Source: Strigomonas culicis (Eukaryota; Euglenozoa; Kinetoplastea; Trypanosomatida; Trypanosomatidae). Taken from it: a stretch of 20,156 nucleotides of DNA. The stretch lies in assembly GCA_000482145.1 (NCBI GenBank), contig AUXH01000357.1:1-20156 (forward strand), given 5' to 3'. This document shows positions 1-7,132 of this stretch, piece by piece. The translations under genes were made by a program, and so were the position numbers. A model generated the notes under the pieces. It had not been told where the DNA came from and did no database searches. It saw only the letters and a program-made list of their open reading frames with translations. Positions within the stretch are counted from its first letter, which is position 1; the number at the start of each line of letters is the position of its first letter.

Positions 1-294
1 TTATGTCTTTATTATTGGGTTAAATGATATATATATATATAATACACGTCTTGAAAAATAATGGAGCACTCCATTCAAACGATTACAGCGGTGGCTGTAT
101 CTTCAATTCGTCTAAAGTAAACACAACAACAAGAAAGGGACAACAATCTGCACAAGAACAATAGAAAAAAAAATGGGAAAAAGTGAAAAAAAAGATGAGG
201 ATAGGATGACAAGGTCGTAGCAGCGGACAGGTCTATTCAGAGAACGAGCGTCGTTGGGTCAGTGAGAAGACGGGGGATGGGCTGCGGGCGTTCT
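1..294. other. AT-rich spacer downstream of the 1100-residue protein gene
   Basis: This stretch follows the stop codon of the minus-strand gene at 295-3597 and is presumably its 3' untranslated region plus spacer. It is AT-rich, with an alternating AT run at about 27-41 and several A runs at about 165-200. No coding region or RNA gene was recognised. A trans-splice signal for a further downstream gene could lie here but cannot be placed without that gene. Confidence 0.5.
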
Positions 295-3200
295 CTATGT
301 GAACGACCGCCTTACCGTCGGTGGCGCGCGTCGCAGGACGGGCGGCTCCTCAATCTCTTCATCCTCCTCGCTCTCTTCGTTCTCAACCTCCTCCCAGTAC
401 CACTCCTCGTCATCTTCCTCATCCTCATCCTCGTCCGCGGCGGCGGCGGCGGCGGACGCGCGCCGGCGGCGGGTGCCGAACGTATTCGCAATCGGGCAGT
501 GCATCTTGGCAGGGTCCGGTGCGAAGCGCGCGGAGGTGCCGCTGAAGATGCTCTTCGTCGCAGTCGGCAGCGTCCGCTTCGGCGCGAAGATGCCGCTGTT
601 GAGGCCGTACGGGTCCATGGTCAGGGACGAGATGCTGCGCTGCGAGGAGAGGATGCTCTTGTTCGCGTTGCCGGAGTAGTAGGGGTTGCCCTGCGGCGGG
701 CGGGTGCTCGGGGGCTGCGGCATCACGGTCGTCGTCGTCTCGGGGGCCACGTAGTCGTCCAGCGTGATCTTGGGGCCGATGCGCCGCTCTTCCTTCTCCT
801 CCTTCTTCTCCTTCTCCGCCTTCGCGGAGGCACTGAGCTCGCCCTTGCTGGCCGAGGTGCCGACCATGTCGTCGCCGCTGCTGAAGCTGTCCTCGTTCGT
901 GATGTACAGCACGATGCTGCTGCCCTTGCGGGCGCCGCTCTTGGCATTGAAGCCGTCCGGCCGGAAGCCGACCAGCAGCCCCTCCTCGTCCTCCTCGTCT
1001 TCCTCGTCGTCGTCGGGCACCTTCACCGGCGGGTCCGCGGCCGCCGGCGCCGGCTCCGGAGCGGGCGTCGGCGCTGGCGCGGGCGTCTTCTTCACCGCCG
1101 CGGGCGTCGGCGGCGGCGGCATCTTCTCCACAGCCGTCTTCACCGTGTCGAAGATGTCGTCGTCCTCTTCCTCCACGTACGTGTTCACCTGCCGCCCGCC
1201 GAAGCGCGCGCCGTTGTGGCCGACGGGCGGCGTCGGGCGCCGGCCCGGTGGCGCGGACGCCGCCGCCTTTGGAGCGGCCGCGCTGGCCGTGCTCTCCGCC
1301 GCCTTTGTAGGTGCCGGCGGTGCCGCGGCCGCCTCTGGGGCCGCCGGAGGGGCCGCCACCGCAGCCTCGACCGCAGCGGTGCTGGTCGTGGGCAGAATGG
1401 CGGGAAGCGTCGCGCCGGGTGGATTCGGCGAGGCATGGAGCGAATAGTCGTTCATGAAGTCCATGCCCATGCTGTGGAGCATGTCGGGCACCAAGGACTC
1501 GCTCTGCATGTCACCGGCCGCCTTTGTCGGCATGGGGCTCCCCTGTATGCTGGGCGGCTTCCCCGTCTGCTGGCCCGGGGGCCGCTCCGCCGCCGCGGGC
1601 AAATCCGCAAAGTCGGCGGGCGATAGGTGCCCCATGGGGTCGATCGAGAGGTTGTGGCTACTGGCCGAGGCGTTGTTCGTGGTGGCGTCCTCCAGGTTGT
1701 CCTGCGAGGGCTCGGCACTGAGGGGCGCCGCGGTGTGCGCCGGCGGCGGCGGCGTGGACGCGGCACGGCCGTGGCTGGCGGACGCGCTAGGCGCGCGCGC
1801 CGCCCTCGTCGGTGTTGGCACGACGGCGCCGGGGACGTGCTCCTGCGCGGGGTGCGGCGGCGGCAGCGCGCTGCCGGGCGGCACGAGGATCTTCGGCGGC
1901 GGGCACGCGGGGAAGAGCGGTAGGACCGTCTCCACCGGGCGCGCCTCCGCGGTGGCCCTTCGCGCCGACCCTTTGCGGGAGGGCACCGGCGGCACGCCGC
2001 TGCTGGCGCCGGCCCCCGCGACGCTGTGCAGGCTCTTGCTGTCCTCCATCCCCGCGGCCGTCATGTCCAGCGGCGCGTGGGAGAAGTTGATGAGGCCGGC
2101 GGCGTCCTTCCCCGCCATGGAGGTGAGCACGCTGTCTGAGTTCTTCCGCGCAAAGAGGCGGGAGACCGCCGCCTCCGCGCTGCCGGGCGTCGCGCTCGTC
2201 CGCCTGCCGCCGGATGGCGCTGTCGCGGACTTCTTCAGAACGCCCTGCACGTGGCCCGGGCTCAGCATGGTGCTGTCCATGCTCCGGTTGTCGAGCCGGC
2301 CGTTGGGCGACTCGCTGATGGAGGCGGTACACAGGCTGTCCGTGTCGAGGCTAATGTTGCTCTTCAGCTCCTTCGACGCATCCAGCGACGGGCGGCGGTT
2401 GCCGCCCTTGCCGCCCTTCCCCCGCAGCGTGCCGCTCAGCTCCATAGAGAAGCTCGCGTTACCTGGTGTGTCCTCCGGCCGGCGGCTGTTGCGCCGCGCC
2501 ATCTCGCGCAGGGAGTTCGGCGGCGGCGTGTGGGAGCGCGTCAGGAAGGACGGGGTCCGCCGCAGGGCGTTCACCTGCTGCATCGAGAGCGTCGACGTGT
2601 GGCGAGACAGGGGGCCAGCCGCATCGTCGCCGCCGTTCAGGCCCGCGTCATGCAGCGCGTCGCGAGTGAGGGTGCTCGGCGACTGCGACGGCTTCCCGCG
2701 CGCACCGCTGCGCCCGAGGCGCTTGGTGAAGCTGCCCTCACCGCCCTGCACCCCGTCCCGATCATCGTCGTCGGTGGGCGAGGTCAGACCGAACTGAGAG
2801 GAGCCAAACTCGCCCGAGTTGGCCACACCACCGGCCTCCCTCCCATCCTTGTCCTTGCGGTCCTTCTTGCCCTTCTTCTCCTTTTTCTCCTTCGTTTTTT
2901 TATTCTTCTTCGCATCCTTGTCTTTTTTATCCTTGTTCTCCTCCTTCTCCTCCTCCTTTTTCTCCTTCTCGGCCTTCGCCTCATCGGTGCCGTTCGCCTG
3001 CTCGCCTTCGGCTGGCTTACTTTTCTTCTTCATAGTGGGACTGCCCTTGGGGCTGGTGGTCCTCACCTCCTCCGAGCTGAACACGGCCGGGACCGGGGCC
3101 TGCGTCGATGTATAGGTCTCGAAGCGGCTCCGCATTGCCGCGACGAGGCTGATCGGCGCGGAGCCGGTGCTGCACTTGGAAGCATCGTCGCCGGAGGAAT

Positions 3201-3597
3201 CACGGTGGTTGCCGATATGCTGCGAGCTAGCAGGGTACCTGGCCCCCGAGAGCGACACCTGCCTCTCACACTGCATATGTTTCTCGCCGGACGAGTTCGG
3301 GCGCGAGTTGCACTTGGTGAACTGCTCAAAGTATGACACCTGCGGCAGTTTGACGTTCTCCATCGATGTGAGAAAGGAGCACCTGGAGGCGCCGGCGGCC
3401 GTCGTCGCCGCGTTCGGGGACAGGTGGGTATCGGCCGCCTTGCCAGGGGCTACCTGAGGTGCGTTCTTCTCGTCGCTGCCGCGCTTGGGAGCGGAGGACT
3501 GTGATGCAGTCTCACTGCCGGGCGGGGTCCCACTCTTAACGGACCCATGCGTCTCTTTGGTGGAGCGGCGATGCGCCAGTGTCGAAATAATGGACAT
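295..3597 (-). CDS. Hypothetical 1100-residue disordered protein, lysine-rich then acidic
   Basis: I do not recognise this protein. It begins MSIISTLAHRRS and ends RRSFT before a TAG stop. The frame stays open 21 codons further upstream, but that extension translates the (TA)n spacer and lies upstream of the probable splice acceptor, so the start at 3597 is preferred. Most of the chain looks disordered and is rich in Ser, Pro, Ala and Gly. A dense Lys/Glu/Asp stretch covers about residues 203-252. Ala/Pro-rich sequence covers roughly 760-860, followed by an acidic run (DDDEEDEEDEE) near 862-872. The last 170 residues contain shorter, more structured-looking motifs, such as GPKITLDDYV near 945. 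They also hold a second acidic tract with a WYW motif near 1065. No catalytic motif, signal peptide or membrane segment is visible. It may be a kinetoplastid-specific cytoskeletal, nuclear or scaffold protein, but the sequence does not decide this. The coding frame is well supported; function is unknown. Confidence 0.85.
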   Translation of the reverse strand: MSIISTLAHRRSTKETHGSVKSGTPPGSETASQSSAPKRGSDEKNAPQVAPGKAADTHLSPNAATTAAGASRCSFLTSMENVKLPQVSYFEQFTKCNSRPNSSGEKHMQCERQVSLSGARYPASSQHIGNHRDSSGDDASKCSTGSAPISLVAAMRSRFETYTSTQAPVPAVFSSEEVRTTSPKGSPTMKKKSKPAEGEQANGTDEAKAEKEKKEEEKEENKDKKDKDAKKNKKTKEKKEKKGKKDRKDKDGREAGGVANSGEFGSSQFGLTSPTDDDDRDGVQGGEGSFTKRLGRSGARGKPSQSPSTLTRDALHDAGLNGGDDAAGPLSRHTSTLSMQQVNALRRTPSFLTRSHTPPPNSLREMARRNSRRPEDTPGNASFSMELSGTLRGKGGKGGNRRPSLDASKELKSNISLDTDSLCTASISESPNGRLDNRSMDSTMLSPGHVQGVLKKSATAPSGGRRTSATPGSAEAAVSRLFARKNSDSVLTSMAGKDAAGLINFSHAPLDMTAAGMEDSKSLHSVAGAGASSGVPPVPSRKGSARRATAEARPVETVLPLFPACPPPKILVPPGSALPPPHPAQEHVPGAVVPTPTRAARAPSASASHGRAASTPPPPAHTAAPLSAEPSQDNLEDATTNNASASSHNLSIDPMGHLSPADFADLPAAAERPPGQQTGKPPSIQGSPMPTKAAGDMQSESLVPDMLHSMGMDFMNDYSLHASPNPPGATLPAILPTTSTAAVEAAVAAPPAAPEAAAAPPAPTKAAESTASAAAPKAAASAPPGRRPTPPVGHNGARFGGRQVNTYVEEEDDDIFDTVKTAVEKMPPPPTPAAVKKTPAPAPTPAPEPAPAAADPPVKVPDDDEEDEEDEEGLLVGFRPDGFNAKSGARKGSSIVLYITNEDSFSSGDDMVGTSASKGELSASAKAEKEKKEEKEERRIGPKITLDDYVAPETTTTVMPQPPSTRPPQGNPYYSGNANKSILSSQRSISSLTMDPYGLNSGIFAPKRTLPTATKSIFSGTSARFAPDPAKMHCPIANTFGTRRRRASAAAAAADEDEDEEDDEEWYWEEVENEESEEDEEIEEPPVLRRAPPTVRRSFT

Positions 3598-3610
3598 CTG
3601 AAAATTTACA

Positions 3611-3710
3611 CTAAGAAAACGAAAACCGTATATATATATATATATATATATAAAGATCACAAGAACAAAAAAAAAGACGACAAACGAAAAGAAGAAGTAA
3701 AAAAACAGAA
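3611..3710 (-). promoter_or_regulatory. Probable trans-splice region for the gene at 295-3597
   Basis: Read on the minus strand, a long pyrimidine-rich stretch (3710-3655) is followed by (TA)12, a second short pyrimidine run ending TTTTCTTAG, and then 13 bases before the ATG at 3597. The AG complementary to 3611-3612 is the best spliced-leader acceptor. Another AG directly abuts the ATG (CAGATG). The TA tract inside the signal makes the exact acceptor less certain than for the other genes. Confidence 0.45.
3629..3652. repeat. (TA)12 microsatellite
   Basis: Twelve uninterrupted TA dinucleotides sit between the upstream pyrimidine tract and the probable splice acceptor of the gene at 295-3597. 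Confidence 0.95.
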
Positions 3711-3746
3711 AGATGATAATCTTCTTTTGAATGAAAACAATAATAA

Positions 3747-3764
3747 TATATATATATATATATA
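3747..3764. repeat. (TA)9 microsatellite
   Basis: Nine TA dinucleotides lie in the same spacer, about 95 bases from the (TA)12 tract and preceded by TAATAA-type sequence. Confidence 0.95.
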
Positions 3765-4158
3765 ATGTTGTTCAAATAACAAACGAGAACAAATAGTAGG
3801 TATTTGCCACGTTTGTGGCCCAACAAAAAATCGTGGCAAAAAAAAAACTATTTTTTTTTTATTTCTAGTAGAGGTGAAGAAGAAAAAAGAGAAGGAAGGG
3901 ACAGAGTAATATACGATATCTATAGGGATGAGAGATGGATCGCAAGTTGGAGCAACCAAAGAAACAAAAAATGAGACATGAATATATATAGTCCAAAAGA
4001 GAAGAAGAAAAAAGTGTACAGAAAAAAAAACATCCAATTCTTCTTTCGTTGTTTCGAAGGAGGAATAATAAATTACTGCAAGAAAGAAAAAAAAATACCG
4101 AAACGTAGGTTATTAAGAGAGCCTCTAAAAGGAAAAAAAATGAGTCCCTTCACTGGAG

Positions 4159-6630
4159 CTACATGCGGTCCAGCAGCAGCTGTGCCTGCGTGTCCTCCTC
4201 GCAGGGCGCCACCATCACCTCCTGTACGGTCTCCTGGAACCGCGTCAGCATCTGCAGCCGGGCCTCGCGCGCGCCCTGGCGGCGGCGCCGCTCCTCCCGC
4301 TGCTTCTCCCGCAGCAGCTGCACCTCGTTCGTCAGGCGCAGCTCCATCGACTGGCAGCGGTCGACCTCCTGCCTCAGCACACGCACCTCGTGCCGCAGCT
4401 CCATCGGGGTCATCTGCTCCACCGGCTGCAGGCTGATGGCCGGCGCCGGCGCGTGGCCCTCGCGGAAGAGCATCGGCGTCGAGGCGCTGCTCTCGCACCG
4501 CGCGGGGGACAGCGGCGAGCCCGCCGCCTTCTTCGGCGTCTGGCACGGCGGCGTCGCGGCCCCCGCGCCGCCCTCCGCCTCCGCCCCGGGCGGCGCGCCG
4601 CAGACCCCCTGCGAGGAGGCCGTCTCCTGTAGCTGTTGCTGCACGATGGAAAGGCGGCGGTGGCCCAACAGGATCTCGTCCTCCAGCCGCGCCTCCGCGG
4701 TCTCCAGCCGGCCCCATATGGCCTCGACCTCGCGCTCGAGCTGGCTCGCCCGCAGCTCCGCCGCGGCGCGGCTGTCCAGCGCGGCGTGCAGCTGCTCGTT
4801 CGTCTCCGCGGCCACCCGCTGCTGCATGTCCAGCTCGCGCTCCAGCTCCGCGATGCGCGCCTGCAGCGCCCGCGGCGGCCCGCGCGGCTCGCTCCTGCCG
4901 CCACCGGGGCTGTCGCCGCCGGCGGGGGCGGGAGACTGCAGCGAGGGCGCCACGATCGCCAGCGGCTCCGGTGCCCGCGGCGTCCGTGGCGTCCGCATGC
5001 CCTCGCGGCCCGACCCCAGCGCCCCGCCGGCGAAGCCAAAGACGGACGGCACCGACACAATCAGCGGTGAAGACGGTGCCGGCGGCGGTGACGACGCACG
5101 CACCTCCAGCTCCCGGATGCGCTCGTACGCCATGTTGAGCTGCTCCTCCAGCTCCTCCGCGACGCCGCGGTCCACGCGCTCGTCGTAGGGGTCCGCGTGG
5201 GTCGTCCCCGGGCGGCGCACCGTGCTGCTGCCGCGGCGGCGCCGGCTGTAGAGCAGCGCGTCGCGCTCGTCCGTCACGCGCTGCAGATCCGCGCGGCACG
5301 CGAGCAGCTCCTCGCGCAGCAGCCCCGCCTCCGTCGCGGCGGCCGCTGCCGCCGCGGCGGCTGCCGCGACGGGCCGCGCGGACCCCGGCCCCTTGCGCGG
5401 CTTGACCGCCACCGCGGGCGGCGGCGGTGGGGTGGGCGGGGGTGGGGTCGGGGGCGGGGAAGGGGCCAGCACCTGCCGCAGCACGCGCGCCGCCGCGTCC
5501 GGCAGCGTGAGCGGCGCCCGCTCCGGCAGCGCGCGCCACCGCTGCCACTGCGCCGGCGGGATGCTGCGCGTGAGGACGCAGAGGACGCACGGCAGCGGCA
5601 CGCGCGCGGTGCCGTCGGCGGCGAGCGGCGGCCGCTGCTGCTGCTGCGCGGCGTGCTCGCGGAGGATGTCGGCGACCGCCCGCAGCTCCTCCTCCGCGAG
5701 CGCGAGCACCTCCTGCTGCGCCGCCAGCTCCTGCCGGTCGCGCTCGAGCTGCTGCGCGAGCGCCGCCTCTGCTGTCGTCGTCGCCGCCGCGGTGGCCGCC
5801 TCTTTATCGGCCGTGGTCCCTGCGTGTGCGTCGCGCCAGCAGGCCACCATCGCGCACATCCAGAGCCGCAGCTGCTTGCCGGCCGCCGGCAGCCGCTTCA
5901 CCTCCTTCGCGTACTGCGACAGGGCGACCTCGGCGGCCGCGACGCCCTTCGCGGTCACCGCGCCCACCGCCACGGCCGCGAGCCGCTTCGGCAAGTCCCG
6001 GCGCTTACAGAGCGCCGCGTAGGACGCCGCGGCGCCGCCGAGCACCGCCGCGGCCTCCACCGTCGCGACGAGCGCTGCGGAGGCCGTGCCGGCCGCCCGC
6101 ACCGTCTCCCAGTCGTCGGCCGCCTTCGCGAGCGCGGTCTGCGCGCGGCGCAGCGCCGCCGGCAGCGGAGGCAGGTCGCCCGCGTTCCTGCGGCCCCCCG
6201 CGCGGGGCGGGCTGCCCGTCAGCGTGGCCGCGCCGGCCGCAATCGCCTCGTGCAGCACGGCGATGCGCCCCTTGCTGTCCGCCACGTCCACCGCGAGGCT
6301 CTGCTGCTGCTCCTGCAGCTCCGCGAGGTCGGCCGGCGTGAGACCGCCCCGCGGCGTGTTGACCGCGGGGCCGCTGCCGATCGCCTCGCAGGAGACGACG
6401 GCGAGTCCGCGCGGGGTCTCGGAGTGGCGCTGGCCGCTGCTGGTTCCGGGACCCTCCGGCGGCGCGCTCATATGGCCGCGCGCAAGGGCTTGGATGCAGG
6501 CAACATCCGACCCCTCCAGGGCGCTCACGGTGCCGATGGTGAAGCACGAGGGCGGCTGCCGGCCGGCGCTCGGCGGCGGCGGGGCACAGAAGGCGACGAG
6601 ATCGCCCTCCTGGAAAACGATGTGGTCCAT
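4159..6630 (-). CDS. Coiled-coil protein with degenerate dynein-stalk-like domain (823 residues)
   Basis: The start at 6630 (MDHIVFQEGDLVAF) is chosen because the 32-codon in-frame extension upstream translates the poly-T splice tract. Residues 1-45 look like a small beta-rich domain (GDLVAF, then FTIGTVSALEGSDV). Coiled coil follows at about 97-135 and 158-178. Residues 173-265 (DDWETVR ... LRLWMCAMVACW) align by eye, end to end, with the dynein microtubule-binding-domain-like region of the neighbouring gene at 7133-8737, but lack its double proline. A second coil covers about 275-332. A block near 347-388 (LPDAAARVLRQVL) also has a counterpart in the neighbour. Next come a polyproline run at 391-405 and poly-Ala at 421-432. 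Further coils sit at about 433-512, 588-670 and 739-805, with Pro/Gly/Ser linkers between. No AAA+ motor motifs are present. The shared layout suggests an old tandem duplication; in this copy microtubule binding may be lost or altered. A cytoskeletal role is inferred, not shown. Confidence 0.85.
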   Translation of the reverse strand: MDHIVFQEGDLVAFCAPPPPSAGRQPPSCFTIGTVSALEGSDVACIQALARGHMSAPPEGPGTSSGQRHSETPRGLAVVSCEAIGSGPAVNTPRGGLTPADLAELQEQQQSLAVDVADSKGRIAVLHEAIAAGAATLTGSPPRAGGRRNAGDLPPLPAALRRAQTALAKAADDWETVRAAGTASAALVATVEAAAVLGGAAASYAALCKRRDLPKRLAAVAVGAVTAKGVAAAEVALSQYAKEVKRLPAAGKQLRLWMCAMVACWRDAHAGTTADKEAATAAATTTAEAALAQQLERDRQELAAQQEVLALAEEELRAVADILREHAAQQQQRPPLAADGTARVPLPCVLCVLTRSIPPAQWQRWRALPERAPLTLPDAAARVLRQVLAPSPPPTPPPPTPPPPPAVAVKPRKGPGSARPVAAAAAAAAAAATEAGLLREELLACRADLQRVTDERDALLYSRRRRGSSTVRRPGTTHADPYDERVDRGVAEELEEQLNMAYERIRELEVRASSPPPAPSSPLIVSVPSVFGFAGGALGSGREGMRTPRTPRAPEPLAIVAPSLQSPAPAGGDSPGGGRSEPRGPPRALQARIAELERELDMQQRVAAETNEQLHAALDSRAAAELRASQLEREVEAIWGRLETAEARLEDEILLGHRRLSIVQQQLQETASSQGVCGAPPGAEAEGGAGAATPPCQTPKKAAGSPLSPARCESSASTPMLFREGHAPAPAISLQPVEQMTPMELRHEVRVLRQEVDRCQSMELRLTNEVQLLREKQREERRRRQGAREARLQMLTRFQETVQEVMVAPCEEDTQAQLLLDRM

Positions 6631-6698
6631 GTGTATCTGCGTGTGTGAATACGATAGGAGAGATGTGTACGACACACAACAGAAACCAATGGGATATA

Positions 6699-6711
6699 CT
6701 AAAAAAAAAAA
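6699..6711 (-). promoter_or_regulatory. Probable trans-splice acceptor for the gene at 4159-6630
   Basis: On the minus strand a run of about ten T residues ends directly in AG (complement of 6699-6700), giving a 68-base 5' untranslated region before the ATG at 6630. The uninterrupted T run plus AG is the typical kinetoplastid acceptor pattern. Confidence 0.65.
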
Positions 6712-7020
6712 TAATAATACAACCACGTATGCACTTTATGGAGAAGAGAAACAGGAAAAGAAAGAAATGAGGGCGACAAAGGTGTATGGAAAAGTTTCAC
6801 ATAAAAAGGAATTGTTCAAGAGTAACGGAAAGAAAAAATGTGTGCAAAAATGAGTATACAAACAAAGCAATTCTTATGAGAAGGTGAAAAGGACTTAACA
6901 GAAACAAGAGAGACATTTTAAAAAAAAGGTAAAGTTAACAATGTATAACACGTCGATTTATGAGAAGAAACAAGACGTAAAAACACACGGAAATCTAACG
7001 CTATCATTAGCCTTCCGTCA

Positions 7021-7048
7021 ACGGTATATAACGGTATATAACGGTATA
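7021..7048. repeat. Short tandem repeat, 10-base unit ACGGTATATA
   Basis: Two exact copies of ACGGTATATA are followed by a third matching its first eight bases. The repeat lies in the spacer just downstream of the minus-strand gene at 7133-8737, in its probable 3' untranslated region. Confidence 0.9.
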
Positions 7049-7132
7049 GCACAATGTCCTCTGTGGTCCTCAACAGCGCATCTAAAAAAAAAAGAAAAGA
7101 AAGAGTACAAAAAAAAACGACAAAGGAGCGCC

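Larger units (their letters stand above)
3598..4158. other. AT-rich intergenic spacer with two (TA)n runs
   Basis: This spacer lies between the minus-strand genes ending at 4159 and starting at 3597. It should hold the 3' untranslated region of the upstream gene and the splice region of the downstream gene. It is AT-rich with many A and T runs. It contains (TA)12 at 3629-3652 and (TA)9 at 3747-3764. The short open frames here translate only simple sequence. No RNA gene was seen. Confidence 0.6.
6631..7132. other. AT-rich intergenic spacer
   Basis: This spacer lies between the genes ending at 7133 and starting at 6630 on the minus strand. It contains the probable splice acceptor at 6699-6700, a short 10-base tandem repeat at 7021-7048 and several A runs. 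No gene or structured RNA was recognised. Confidence 0.6.

Noticed and set aside
1454..2797. A 447-codon plus-strand open frame opposite the 1100-residue protein gene (also those at 262-1626 and 2251-3336).
   Set aside because: Several plus-strand frames overlap each other here, all low-complexity. The minus-strand frame spans the whole region and begins next to a splice signal.
3598..3660. A 21-residue in-frame N-terminal extension of the 1100-residue protein (repeated Ile-Tyr).
   Set aside because: It is translation of the (TA)12 microsatellite and the splice region.
5197..6648. A 483-codon plus-strand open frame opposite the coiled-coil gene.
   Set aside because: It is Arg-rich composition noise; the minus strand shows paralogy with the neighbouring gene and coiled-coil heptads.
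6631..6726. A 32-residue in-frame N-terminal extension of the 823-residue protein.
   Set aside because: It translates the poly-T splice tract and leader (FFFLVYP), and the paralogue supports the Met at 6630.
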